Part shown: positions 47,171-59,132 of the stretch, in pieces | How positions within the stretch are numbered: position 1 is the first letter of the stretch | Layout: the number at the start of each line of letters is the position of its first letter | NCBI GenBank assembly: GCA_002633005.1 | Contig: NMRA01000051.1 | Span: 1-64,000 of the forward strand | DNA: 64,000 nucleotides | Origin: Phoronis australis | Taxonomy: Eukaryota; Phoronida; Phoronidae | Direction of reading: 5' to 3' | Notes under the pieces: model-generated | What the model was told of the DNA's origin: nothing | What the model saw: the letters and a program-made list of their open reading frames with translations, nothing else | Databases searched by the model: none | Translations under genes and position numbers: made by a program

Positions 47171-48254
47171 GTAACAGCGTGATTCCTAAGGCAATTATTT
47201 GATTTCGCCCAGACCAGCCATTTGTGAGACATGATGTTCTGAATTACCTGAACAGGTTAAAAAATAAAAAAGAAAAGCCACCTAGCAGAGTTGCTGTCCG
47301 TGTTGATGCACTTAATAAATCTGTAGTTACAATTTATACTCTACAGTTTATCCTTCTTAGTACAGATGGTTAGAATTGGTCACTCCTAAAGGTACCGCTG
47401 ACAAACAGCGGCTTAACCACAACACCCACGGATGGCACCACCATAAATACATAGCCAAGCCCGGGAAATTTGCCTAAACATTGGTAGAAGCTGGTTGTTT
47501 AGGCATTCAGCCGTACAGGATTGGCCGTATATTGCAAGTACTCTCCGTGAGGAATAGTGAGTGACCCGGTGCAGTAATACAACACACCTTTCTTGAAGAT
47601 TTTCTCTAATTCTTGCCATACTAGAAAACGTTTATTAATTATGTTTAGCCCTGATTAAAAGTTAAAAACTTACCATTTTCCCGGAGGTATTATACTGGAC
47701 GAAAACTGTCTCAAAACCACAGGCTATAATAGTGCATGAACCGCCACACCTCTTTCCGTGACGTCACTAGATTTCGCGCGCTTTCGTACCGAGATTCAAA
47801 ACAGCGTGGATCGCCATTGCTAGTCACTGTGCTTACGGAGTTAATCTTGTAAACCTTTTGATTTTTTTCCTGTAATATCCTGTTGATGGCTTGTGGTCAG
47901 GCAAAAAGGTCTCGTATTGGGTACATGGAGTCTTTGGACGAGAAAAGTAAGCAGCGGTGGTATGTCTACCATTTTCATCTAGTCTGTACAGCATGATGTA
48001 AGCGGCCCCGCCGGGCTTGGATAACGTTCCTGTTCTGCGGTATATTCAAAATTTTAAACCAGTATTTAATACAGCTAACAAGGTATCTCGTAAACATAGG
48101 GAATCTCAGTGCCACATTCACCCAATACTGGAGCGTTAGAGCAAGAACCGCCTAGTCCCAGGGTCCATTTACAAAATTTTAAATGTTTTTTTCTAAACAC
48201 TAGTATTCTTTAAAACCCCGGCAAATCTCGGCACTATAACACAATGTTGGATTA
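47171..48254. other. Region between LINE relics, with a CpG-containing putative promoter
   Basis: Around 47750-47880 the sequence is richer in CpG (TGACGTCA near 47759 is a CRE-like palindrome). A plus-strand candidate first exon follows at 47886. On the minus strand, GAAAATG|GTAAGT near 47673 and TTTCTAG|TATGG near 47620 look like splice sites of a divergent transcript, but no recognisable protein results. Confidence 0.35.
47886..47959 (+). pseudogene. Lone first exon resembling YqaJ-type transposon genes
   Basis: Encodes MACGQAKRSRIGYMESLDEK followed by SKQR, ending at a good donor (G|GTATGT). A start with basic residues and then YLESLDEKSKxRY is, from memory, typical of a large invertebrate and fish family with SWIM and YqaJ-like exonuclease domains thought to derive from mobile elements. 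No further exon is seen before the next LINE relic at 48255, so this is probably a stranded fragment. Confidence 0.35.
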
Positions 48255-48610
48255 TCAAATAATTGAAAGGTAAGTGATGGGGGAATATTCGCGACATTTG
48301 CACTGTAGTTTCAAAACACGTGATGAAGCTTTATTTTCTTGACAAGAGAGGGTTTTTGTCGCTTTCGACAATTTAAGTGTGATAAAAACACCAAGATATT
48401 TATAATGAGATACAGCATCAACTTGCTGTTTGTTAAAAAAACACTTCTCATAGTGTCTTAAGGGACCGCCATTTCTAAATACAATTATTTTGGTTTTCTT
48501 CAAATTCACAGCCATACCCCATGAATCACAATAATCACTGAGACAATTCAACATACGTTGCAAGTAAGACGCTGTTTTTTTCCGCGATCCATTGGTGTAG
48601 GCCTATTTAA
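48255..48610 (-). mobile_element. Second LINE reverse-transcriptase fragment
   Basis: Minus strand reads QRMLNCLSDYCDSWGMAVN, then KKTKIIVFRNGG and HYKYLGVFIT, the segment just after the FADD motif. It duplicates a region also present in the 45886-47170 fragment, so it is a separate insertion. Confidence 0.8.
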
Positions 48611-49416
48611 GTGATTAGACAAAATTTCCCCCACAGCACGGTTTGATATAAAGAACCCTTCTCCCTGTTGTATTGGACAAGTTAAGTGTCCACGTGGATC
48701 AGATTTATATCAAAAATTTTATTTGCTGTTGTATAGGATAAAAAGTGTGGACATAAAAACAGGTTGATATAAAAATGACGTTTACCGAGTTCTGAGAGTA
48801 CCGAACTTGTCCGCCGTCCCTATCGCTTGTGCGAACACGAGAAGAGCATGAACTCGAGTGAATACGGTTACAACTCACCCTAGGCCAACCGTCCGAGACG
48901 GTGAGTGAGAAGAATAATCAATCCGCTCAAATAACTAATTGATTTTTCCAGCACACACTAATTCACTCTCGTCGCCAAACACCTTTGATTAAATATTTTT
49001 ATTAACAGTCTTGTTAATTGGCCCACTGTTGGTGACCGTATTCGTCTTGAATATTGAAACAGTGGTTGTCGATTGGACAGCAACTATAGAGCATACTACA
49101 GAAGACACATTTTCACAATTGATGTGCTCGCTGGAGCGAGTAAATTTTGATGTACCGTCCACGTGGGACATAATAATCTAATTACCGATATCATATGAAT
49201 GGCATTCATTGTGCGCACTCTCCTGAAACACATCTACAATGCCACAATTTTCAGTGTTTTAGTAACTGACGAAAATAGAGAATCAATTTTTTGTCGAGGC
49301 TAGACGACGTCGAGTTTGGAGGACTAATTATGCATTGAAACTGCACAGCTTTTGCTCGACGTTACGGTTACTCCAGGACTATCTTAATACAGCATCCTGA
49401 GACAGTTCAACAAATT
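48611..49416. other. Upstream region of the Reeler gene
   Basis: CpG-containing, AT-balanced sequence without recognised coding content; the promoter of the plus-strand Reeler gene should lie in the right half. No TATA box stands out. Confidence 0.35.
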
Positions 49417-52400
49417 ATGAGATACGATCTTTCGTTCCTACTCACCATAGGAATAATGGCCGAATATTTCAAAAAAACTTACGTAGGGCAAGTATGTGGT
49501 TATTCATCAGGTGCTCCAACTACAGCATGTATCGGCCTTTTACCTGACCACGGTGCGGCTGTTTCCGCTTCCCCATGTCCATTTAAGGTGAACGTTTCCA
49601 AGACAACGTATTATCCCGGAGAAACAATCACAGGTAAGTTAGTTGTGTTTTGGGGTCAACCATGCTGAACGGCGAAGACTGAACGCAGCGTTCATTTTAT
49701 TGGAGACCGTAACCACCCAAGCATCAATTATTACTCGCCTTCGAAAATTTCACCAGTTTCCAGAAGAATGCTACATAAACGGACAACTGCGAGAAGGGGA
49801 AAAGCGAGAGTTGCAGTGTTTGAAGGTAGTTAAAGCTGCATTTACTTCCAAGTATTAAAACAGGAAATTTATGAAATAGAATTATGAATTCTATCAGATC
49901 GGGCTCGAAATTTTCCTCTCCATGATGCAGAATGGCGTTTTATTAAGGATCGTAAGTCTAGGTGACATCCTTTTAGGGGTGACACCATAAACTAACAAGC
50001 TCTTGGCAACGGCTAAAAAAATGAGTGAATCGTAACACTTTTATCTTACAATGACTATAGGAATAGTGTTACCCCGAAATTACCCGTGAGTCTACCGCCG
50101 GTGGTACCAATACCCCAAACACACACCCGGGTTTGATGCATTCGTACTGGGTTTGGCGCACAGGTTAGGCAACCGTAATGTAATACATGTGGGGAACAGA
50201 CATTTCAACTTTATCCGCTTACTGTTACATTGTAGCAATTCACGCAATATTACATGGCAGGCCTGCAGCCAGGGCTGGAAGGGGGTCGAGGGGTTCGATC
50301 GAACCCCCCCTCCACGGAAAAGATCCAGTCCCAGCCTATCCGTTAAAGATAGGATACAGATGGACAACAACAAAATTGTTGCAGCTACTGGTACTACTAA
50401 CTACAATGATAACTGAGTTATAGTAATTATTTTGAATTTGCTTCCGATTCAAAGCGCTTCACGTAATCATCGGGCCGTACCCATCCAACGTCGTTCGCCG
50501 GAGTGGTATTTGTGGAGATGACAGGATCGTGCAAGAGGAGGGTTTATGTTACTCATCGGCATTGAACACGCGTGGTGGTTACACCGTAGGGAAACAAGGG
50601 AGTCTAGAAGTAAATGTCTATACCTAGCTAAGCTAAATAGCAGCGAGAGAACTCCCAAAAAGTCATGCGGTGCGAATGCCTTAAAATCCACCAAGTAACA
50701 AAACTGAGCAGAAAATAGCTTTGTTGTCTTTTATTGCTTGCTAGCATGGTACAGTAAAGGGCAGGCGTTTTCAAATTTGGAATTGAAAGTGTTTGCGAAA
50801 TACAGGTATGGTTTTCATCCAGTGTCCACTTCGACTGTGGAGAAGTAGGTCTAGACCCAATAAAAACTTTGGTCACTGTAGATAGACTTCTCTTGCCAAC
50901 AGTGTCAATGGTGCACAGCCTCACAGACTTCATACGTGCAACTAACTAACTTGATGGAAAAGATTTCCAAGGTTTGATGCCACTATTCCGAAGGTTCGAT
51001 ACTCCGAAGATTCGTCACCTTCGAAAGTTCACTACTTTGAATGTCTACAATTCCAAAACCAGAACTCCGACAGTTGTTTTTTTTCTTAAATATAAACACA
51101 GCTCCAGGCGTCGATTTCGCATTATATCCAGGCTCTAATTCACACTCTTGCACACATCCACTAGTAAGACCGAGCTCAGAGAAGTAGGACACACATTTGT
51201 CAAATGCTCGATTGTCAGCCAGTGAAGCCAGGATTTGAACCCAGATCTCCCAAACAGGAGTCCCGACCCTAAACCACTGAGCCACATAGTTCATTACTCT
51301 GATTGTCTGGTAATGAGTCGTAACAGACATGAATAAAGTATTGTATTTGTGTCCATTCAGTAACCACTTAAAGGGTGTGCAAAAGTTGAATAGTTCTTAA
51401 TTCATCGATTACATTATTTACAAATGAGCTCAGTTCCAATCACTGCCAATCGTGATTCTTGAATCTAAATATCGACTCATTCTCAAGAATGGACAACATC
51501 TGGGGCACTCGTCAGGGCTGCAGTGACCAACGGTTTTAAGTTTAAGACGACTGAAAGGGCTCTCTGATTTAGTGATGACTGGCAGGGCCAGAGTAGCTTG
51601 CTAACTACATTTAATTTCGACCCGGCCGTGTGCGTGGTTCCGGTGGGTGAGATTCAGGCGCAGCGGCCCTAAACTTTTCAGTCGCGCTGTGGAAAGATGC
51701 GACCTTGACATGAATTTGACGAATGTATCATGGTTGATAATTCATCAATATTCCCACTCCATATTTTCTAAAATGCAATAACGTTTTCATTTTCCGTGTT
51801 CGTAAGACATGCGGCAATTTCGCAAGCGGATGACATCCAAACAAAGTATTTTAGTACCCGGGCGTTAATGAAAACTCCACAGTGCCGATGTTTACATAAT
51901 ATCAAAGGTCCACCGTTCAAGAAATTCGAACCAACCCCTGGCAATGCTGTCTACAGGCCTGCATGGTCAACAGTGACATTTCGAACGTTACTACTTTAGT
52001 GTACAAGCCTATAAATTCACGTCCAATCTTTTCAAAAACGCCAAAATAAAGAGGAGTGCATGACCGTCAAAAACGGAAAGCTAATCAGGAAAAAACATAG
52101 GACATTTCGTGTAGCACGATATTCGAGTGGATGTTGTTAAGCGAAGCAGCGAAGGTGGAATTCGACAACGGTTATCAGAGTGGTTTTAAAAAGTTACGAC
52201 GAGTGGAGAAATTTTCTTATGGAGCTGAATGGGGTATACCAAAATGGATTTTGTATTCCATAGTGGGGCTGAGTGGGTGGGCGGGTTGGTGAGGGGTGAC
52301 AACAAGAATCTTCGCCCCGGGTGTCACCCACCATATAGGTACGCTGCTGATGTCATCTTTCAAAGGATGGTAAGTTAGAATGAAAACATGCAGTACTTTG

Positions 52401-54684
52401 CAGGCCTGCTTTTACATTTTAGTAAATTTCTTTATTCTTTGATTTATTTCAGTTACTCTCTACTCTTCCACTGCAAGCACATTTAGAGGTTTTATGGTTC
52501 AAGCTCGCGCTAAATACCCAGCAGACGGTACTACTCCCAGAGGAAGGTGGCTTACAGACGGCCTCCTGGCACAACTAATGAATTGCTCTGATGTTGAAGA
52601 TTCTGCAACGCACAATTTTCATTCAAATACCACAATGTTTGATAAAAGAGAGCTTGAGCTCACGTGGAAGTCCCCAGCAGACAACTCCTGCAGTAGTTAC
52701 TTCATAGAAATGAGGTAAGATTGTCACAAGTAAAAATTAGCAATAAAACTGGCCGGAAATATTATTGAACGTGTGAGGAAGTCCAGACAGCGGATGCCTG
52801 TCCTGGAATCCTTCAAAACCATCTCTGCCTTGTTACTCCATTTTAACTACGAATCCTTCCATATCTTTTTCTCGTTTGAATATGAAGCGACATGAAGGTT
52901 CTTTTAGCAAGAAATGTGCTTGTCTCATACGCAAAATATGCTGATCTACGCGTAGAAATGGCCATTCTACACGTACCAACCAAAGACAAGTTTATACATT
53001 CTGTACGAAACATCATGGCTGGCATCGATGGAGGGAACGCTTTGCATCTATAACTCGTCACCTCGGGGTTATGGAACTGAAACGAATGCTACTGATGTAA
53101 GCGTAATCGAAAATTGACATTTAAGTGAAGGCCCACCTTCATAAACAACGTTATGAATGGTTTCCCCATACGCCTGTTTTAGCTAGAAGTCCTAGCTCAA
53201 AACCTTTGATGAAACGCATCCCTGGAACTGTAAACTTTTAGACGTTAATTTTACAGGGAATTTAATTCCCTTTCTAAAAATCGGATTGGACAATATGAGG
53301 ACGTGAAGTGATATGAGTACACGTAGTATCATCCCTATACTACATCGAATGGACATTTCTGCGAGTAGAACACTATAACCACATGGTATGAAAACGACTT
53401 TCACTTTTAAACAGTTTTTGAATCATACTTGCCATATTACTTTAAAACGTTATGTTTAAACAGGGACATTGAAAAATGCCTCGTAACCATGCACGTGTGC
53501 TTCGTTCGCTATATAGTGAGTTTCAGGAGTTTACAGAGCTGCGTGGTAGATAAGTCGTTGTCACGTCTTCTCACTGTGCTGTAGTGGTAAAGTTAGGGGT
53601 AAGTAGGCGCCCAAAGCCCACCGTATCACCTTGATCACTGAGCCTAACTTACGGTGCGTAGGCGCTGCGTTCAAATGCCAAAAGGTGGTTGGCTGCACCT
53701 ACGTGCGCCTACGCCCCACTACAGCACTGCAAGTTCTCAGCTAGTGTCTTTTATAAGGACCAAAACCGTTTTTTCAGGGCGTCCTTTGTAAGGATCAAAG
53801 CCGACGTTTGGACTTTCATCACATCTCCGCCACTTTCTTGTACGTTGCCGTTGCCTCAGATATCTACATCGACGTCACTCGTTGACTCCACGTCGACTGC
53901 AACAACTAATAGTGAAAGCGCATTTCAAGTACCAAGTTCTTTCAATAACAGTTCATCGAGTAATCAAATTACATCAACCGTAGCAGTTGAAGTCGAACCA
54001 ACATCGTCATTTCGGACAATTGTCAGTTCTGAAACGACCACACCTGAAGCTGTGGTAAAGACCACAGATCACGTACAGACAGCACGAGTAATGACATTTT
54101 TTACTTCGCTAACGGACGAAACCAGTCCTGTTGTATCGAGTTCAATTGCAACGTTTTCTTCATTTCAGTCAGTTTCACCAACGAGTGAACCTGACAGTTT
54201 TATGACTTCACAGGTCGTCGAAACTACGTCATTGTCTCATTTTATGACTTCACAGGCAATCGAAACTAAATCATTGTCTCAATGGACTACACAGCTTTCT
54301 GTGACTAGCGCAAGCAAGTCAGTGGAAGAACTGTCGCCATCTAGTTCCATCTTCTTTTCATACGAGTTGCAGTCATCGACAACTTCTGCCGCTTTAGACA
54401 GTCCAACGAAACTACCTCCAAACGACGTCTCGCAAGGGGAAAATGAAAGACAAAATTTACAATCCGATAGACATGATTTATCGCAGAAGCAGTTACAGGG
54501 AACAATTTTGTGGTTTTTGTTGGGACTGTATCTTACTTTTATTATCGCCATGAAAGTAGTGCGGCAAAAATTAGCAGCCGACAATCTTGTACTAAGACGG
54601 AACGGAAGTGCGATGCAGTTGCTGAGAAGCAATAGCATTAGTCCAACTGATGTAGAAGTGACAAGTACGACTTCGTATTTCTAG
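49417..54684 (+). CDS. Reeler-domain type I membrane protein with Ser/Thr-rich stalk
   Basis: Exons 49417-49633, 52453-52714 and 53778-54684 join in frame to 461 residues. A weak signal peptide is followed by a Reeler (reelin N-terminal) domain of about 140 residues: CGYSSGAPTTAC, LPDHGA, YYPGETITVTLYSS, FRGFMVQAR, ELELTWKSPAD and RASFVRIKADVWTF. Then comes a Ser/Thr-rich stalk of about 230 residues, probably O-glycosylated, with two copies of a 17-residue unit beginning MTSQ. A single transmembrane helix (GTILWFLLGLYLTFIIA) precedes a short cytosolic tail of about 45 residues. There is no DOMON or cytochrome b561 domain, so it is not a full FRRS1-type reductase. Invertebrate Reeler proteins include haemolymph defence proteins; a surface adhesion or defence role is inference. 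Confidence 0.88.
49634..52452. other. Reeler gene intron 1
   Basis: 2.8 kb. Apart from a SINE at about 51075-51310 and a palindromic GGGGTTCGATCGAACCCCC near 50292 in a G/C-rich repeat-like patch (50263-50335), I see no structure of note. Confidence 0.4.
51075..51310 (-). mobile_element. tRNA-derived SINE
   Basis: On the minus strand TGTGGCTCAGTGGTTTAGGG (A box) is followed about 30 bp later by CTGGGTTCAAATCCTGG (B box), then a body of about 140 bp and a 3' end TTTATATTTAAG with an A run. Inserted in intron 1 of the Reeler gene, antisense to it. Its body differs from the SINE at 29537. Confidence 0.8.
53572..53730. mobile_element. Short inverted-repeat element (MITE-like)
   Basis: Left end CTGTGCTGTAGTGG and right end CCACTACAGCACTG are inverted repeats about 159 bp apart. 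Inside, GTAGGCGC and GCGCCTACG-type motifs are also inverted. It ends 47 bp before the acceptor of the last Reeler exon, so it occupies the branch-point region of that intron. Confidence 0.65.
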
Positions 54685-57614
54685 AACCAGACAGTCTCAT
54701 TTTTAGAAAACGATGACGGAACGGGGTATCTAGATGTAAATAACTCGTGCGTCATCCGTAAAAATTTTTACTTACTCATAGACCCAAATACCCGGTGGTA
54801 TGAAACAAGTGCCAACTCAACTAAGGTCCCTAAATCAACTAAGTATCTGTGGATTTGTGAAAGCACCGATTGTCCGTATTTGTTCTGTTTTAGTTTGATT
54901 ACTAAATTAATTGTTGACTTTGACATAAATCAAGAGTGAACTCTCAATATTATCGATGATAAATAGGTATCTTTTCATGCACCGCCCCTAATTTAAATAC
55001 CAAGTCCCCACTTATTTTCATTAAATTTAGGGCCATTAGCCAAAGAGGAGGTCATAATAAAGATTACATGATAGAAAAAGATTATAACTGCGAGTGAACT
55101 CACTGTACGAACTTGACCAACTTGCGGCTTACAGGGAAGATTGGATGCTGAAGAATTGCACACTCTCAAAACCATGGCCCTGAACAAAGTTTGACTCATG
55201 AAGAAAAACCAACTAAGTTAACAAAACATGAATAACTTTATTGTAATTTGTATTAGAAGCACAAAATAAGACTTGGTAAAATCTCACCACCTTAGGACAG
55301 TCAAGAGAATAAGCAAATATTTTTGTCATAAAAATAAGTAGCACCAAGCCAATGCTTCATAATTTTTTAATATTCCATACCAAACATACTACACATTATG
55401 TATTGGGAAAGAGTGAGCATTCACAAAGTTGGCAGCTTTTGAAAAAACAGATTAAACCAATTTTGGCACACATTTTTATCCTAAATTGGTGAAATTTTAT
55501 CCTAATAACTTAGAAACAATTCGGATAATACATCAGTCAGACATATCATTACAGTGCGAACTCCTCCTGACTGTCATTGGTTTATTAGACAAAACGCACA
55601 GTTATGGTTCCAAATTAGAAGTTACACATGACTAACAGATACCACTCAAGAATTCTCACAGAGTATAAACATATTTTGGTCACTATTCAGAAACTATACA
55701 ACTAAGTAATTAACCAGTAGTAAATCAGTTTTTTAAATTTATTCTAATACTCACACGTCTAACTCACATTACTTACATTCAGTACTGTTGGTCTCAATGT
55801 CAATTTTACTGCAAAATTTTACATCACTAAGACAGCGCCCTCTATCAGGAGAAGTAGACAGGAAAAACAGGTCCATGCACCAGTTTGAAAATCTTCTTAA
55901 GAAAAGAATTTTGCTTAAACTGGAATTTTTGTATGTGTACATGTTGCTTTCTACACCCTAGTATTTTGTTTTTAACTTTCTTGGTGAAATAAAACAGCTG
56001 CATTGGTTTAAAATGTTCTTGGTTTATATCATTTGTTCATTTGAAATTTCCATTACACTGTACTGTAAACAAGTTGATATAATTATGTCAACTTACGAAT
56101 GTTTAAAACCAACGCCTGTTGTAACACAGCCCAACTGCAGTGACAATACACAAAATTAACACTTTCACTTTCACATACAGATAAGATCACTACATTTAAT
56201 TTCACACATACATGCCAAATAATGACACTTTTTCCTGATTATGCTACACCAAACAATTATCAAATTGGTGCATCTTAGTAAATGATCATAACTTAAACAC
56301 ATAGCCAATCACTTTGCCACAAACTGTTCTCTAAACCAATTTCTAGAACAGAGATTGTTCACTTTTTCAAAGAATTACACAGTGCACAAAATGAACACTA
56401 ACCAAGACTAGAAAAAGACCATCCCTACACAGAGTGGTCAAAACTGCATGTCTGCGTGACCACTAAATCTCAATTGCAATTTTTCAAATATTAACCAAGT
56501 GTACAACAAAAATGTAAGAGTCCAGAGGCCACTCTTGCACTGGCTTAATATGTACTGGGGAATAATAGTATCATACGCACAGCCACTTTGTAAATCTCAA
56601 AAAATGTGGTCAGTGAGGCAAATTGATAACCACCTCGTGACATTAAAACATGTCTATATTTCAGCGAGACAATAGCTCCACAGTTTGTTCAGTTACACAT
56701 TCCGAACTACAACCTGAATGTACCTGCCAGACCAGTAACACAACTCAAATATTATACATCTCATAAATCCGAAGACTAACAATTCATGTCTAAATAATTA
56801 AGTCTCATTGACATATTTTCAACTATTTGTAATCATAGACATAGCAGTGAGGCTACTCACAGCAGCGCCATCCTTGCAAACCAAGTTTACATATTAAGCA
56901 ATAAAGTAAATTAAGTGAGCAATTAAAATTTGTCAATTACGAAAAAAACAGAACCAAATACAACCATAAAATGGCTCACTCGGTTCAAAATGACCGCTTC
57001 TCTGCCGTTAACTTGTACACCATCTGCAAAACACATGAAGAAATTAGTGGTACTTTGTGTAACACAGAATCCAGAATAAGTGCTAGGACTTAAACCAAAA
57101 AAGTACAATTCAAGTTGAAAACAACTGCCTACGCCATTGCATTTATGTCCAAAAAATGTTTTGGTTGGGAATGACTTCTTGAAATTCTATCTTTGATCAG
57201 AGCCATAAAATTTGCAGAGCATAATCTCAAGCTATAGCAGTAGGTGGCCTTCAGTGAATCGAGCAACTCCTTAGCATTTTGACAGGTGGTGCATGTTTAA
57301 AGGACCATGACAAATGTAATAACTCAACCACGTGTTACAGGGGGAAACAAGTCTGGTCTCAACCTGCAAAAAGCCATATTGCTTTTGGTGCATCAACGTT
57401 GAAATATACCCAGGCCAACATAGAATAACTTCTGGAAGTTACTAAGTACTTAGAAACTTGTTACGGAACATGTTGATACCAAGTCAATTGTTGTAAGAGG
57501 CCTTAAAACTGGGTTTTGACTTCCAAAGTTGTTTTCAGTCTTCAAAATAAAATCAAAAATAACTCACTCTCAGCAAAATATCAAGAGGTCGATTAATTTA
57601 ATAGCACCCTTACC
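54685..57614. other. Convergent 3' region of the Reeler and SELENOI genes
   Basis: Probably two 3' UTRs. TTTATTGTAA near 55238 is AATAAA on the minus strand and would give SELENOI a 3' UTR of about 2.4 kb. No coding evidence and no obvious selenocysteine-insertion hairpin by eye. Confidence 0.4.
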
Positions 57615-59079
57615 TTAGCTTGATTTGTGTTTTCCATTACTTATCACATGGTTATTACAATTGTTCATGTGACTCTCCTTAGGCAGTGGCTTGGTGATAG
57701 AGAATGCATTGATGTTAAAATGTTCAGCCATTTCTTCAACCTGTAATGATGTTCATGATACAACCTGTATGACCTATCACACATATGCAGCTTTGGGCAG
57801 CCTGGTACAGTGCAGCACTTTTTACTCCCATAGGCTAACAAGAGATGATTATCATGAATACCAATCAAATTCCAACACTACACTCTCTACAAAAAGGAGA
57901 CTGCACCTCATAAAATGTTTTTGTTTCTATGATTGAGACTGAACTCCTACTTCTGCAGTAGTTAATCTTAATCCCCATTTTAATACATGGCATCGGGAAG
58001 CAACGACTTAAAATATTTCCATATTTTTTGCTAAAGGTATTCTTTGACAAAGAATATTGAATTTGATACCAAATATTAAAATGAAACCACTGTTAACCAC
58101 CATTAGATAACACAAACATTTATCTAACGTGAGAAAACCTGATGGGCATGCTGCCATGTTCTATAAAATACACTCATACGTGTGATTTAATCCACTGCAC
58201 TGTGGAGGGATGACTAGCAGTGAACTTTTTCATTTTTGTTTTATAGAGTTTACTGCTCGCTATGAGGGATAAATAGATAATTTCATACTCTCATCCATTA
58301 TTTTCCTTCTCTATGCCCTTAATGAGACTCCTCCAAATCCTACTCTGGGTCTAGATTCAGGAAATAACAGCCTCGCCATGTAACAAAGTATATATACGTT
58401 TTAAAAATATCCAGAAATTTTAGTTATAGTTTTCATTCAGCTTACAGCTCTTGGGCAACATGGCGACTCTGCTTCAAGAAACCAATCATGACTCACCAAG
58501 AAATCTTTTCGCCAAAATACTTAACAATAACAAGAAAAGTTACGAAAATCATCTGTGAACTTACCACACATATACCATAGTGCAGGTGACTTAGCACTAC
58601 AGCTACACAGTAGCCCCATAGTAAATAATATTCGTATACACCTATATCCACGGCAACAGACACAGCTACTATGGGGACGAGAGGCACTAGCAACCAGCTG
58701 AACACCTCACACCTTGTATTACTCATTTGGTTGACGATGAGGCGACACTGAAATACAAAATAAATTGTTACAAACAAAAGAAAAAAAAAACACTTCCAAT
58801 TCGTCATTGCTACCTTTGATATACTTCAAATATAAAACTGAATGCAATTTATATTTTTAGAAATTAATATTTAGAGCAAAACTGACTTGCTTGACAAGCG
58901 TTTTTCATTTATCAAAAATCCAGATCTATAATCAAACTTTTATGGGTTGAGAATGAAATGAGCTTAACAGTTTATTTAATGATAAGTGAATGGATTTCAT
59001 AGAAGTTGACAATAACCTTAAAACAGAACTGTTTAGATTACCACGGGAATTGGAAGTTTTCATTGACACAGTATTTAAA
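57577..59079 (-). repeat. First copy of a ~1.5-kb tandem duplication
   Basis: Aligns end to end with 59133-60650 at an offset of about 1556 bp, with scattered substitutions and small indels (a few percent) in non-coding parts and almost none in the two exons it contains. Ends where a dispersed element begins at 59080. Confidence 0.9.
57615..58747 (-). pseudogene. Duplicate of the last two SELENOI exons
   Basis: 58565-58747 and 57615-57740 encode the same 61 and 41 residues as 60140-60322 and 59171-59296. One silent change (TCT versus TCA for Ser) is visible in the first exon. Splice sites are intact in both copies, so they could serve as alternative terminal exons, but a misplaced second allele is at least as likely. 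Confidence 0.75.
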
Positions 59080-59131
59080 CAAGAGCAACGCAGAGCGTTG
59101 AAATGCGCCCACAATTGCACCGCATACGGTA
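59080..59131 (+). repeat. Fragment of the dispersed CAACGC-GCGTTG element
   Basis: AAGAGCAACGCAGAGCGTTG and the following bases match the head of the element at 39806. It is absent from the other copy of the duplicated segment (60650 region) and abuts the N at 59132. Confidence 0.75.
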
Positions 59132-59132
59132 N

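Noticed and set aside
47413-47619. Transit-peptide exon of MDH2
   Set aside because: A 68-codon frame (MARIRENLQER) on the right strand, but it does not resemble an MDH2 presequence, its splice phases do not obviously fit and LINE relics intervene.
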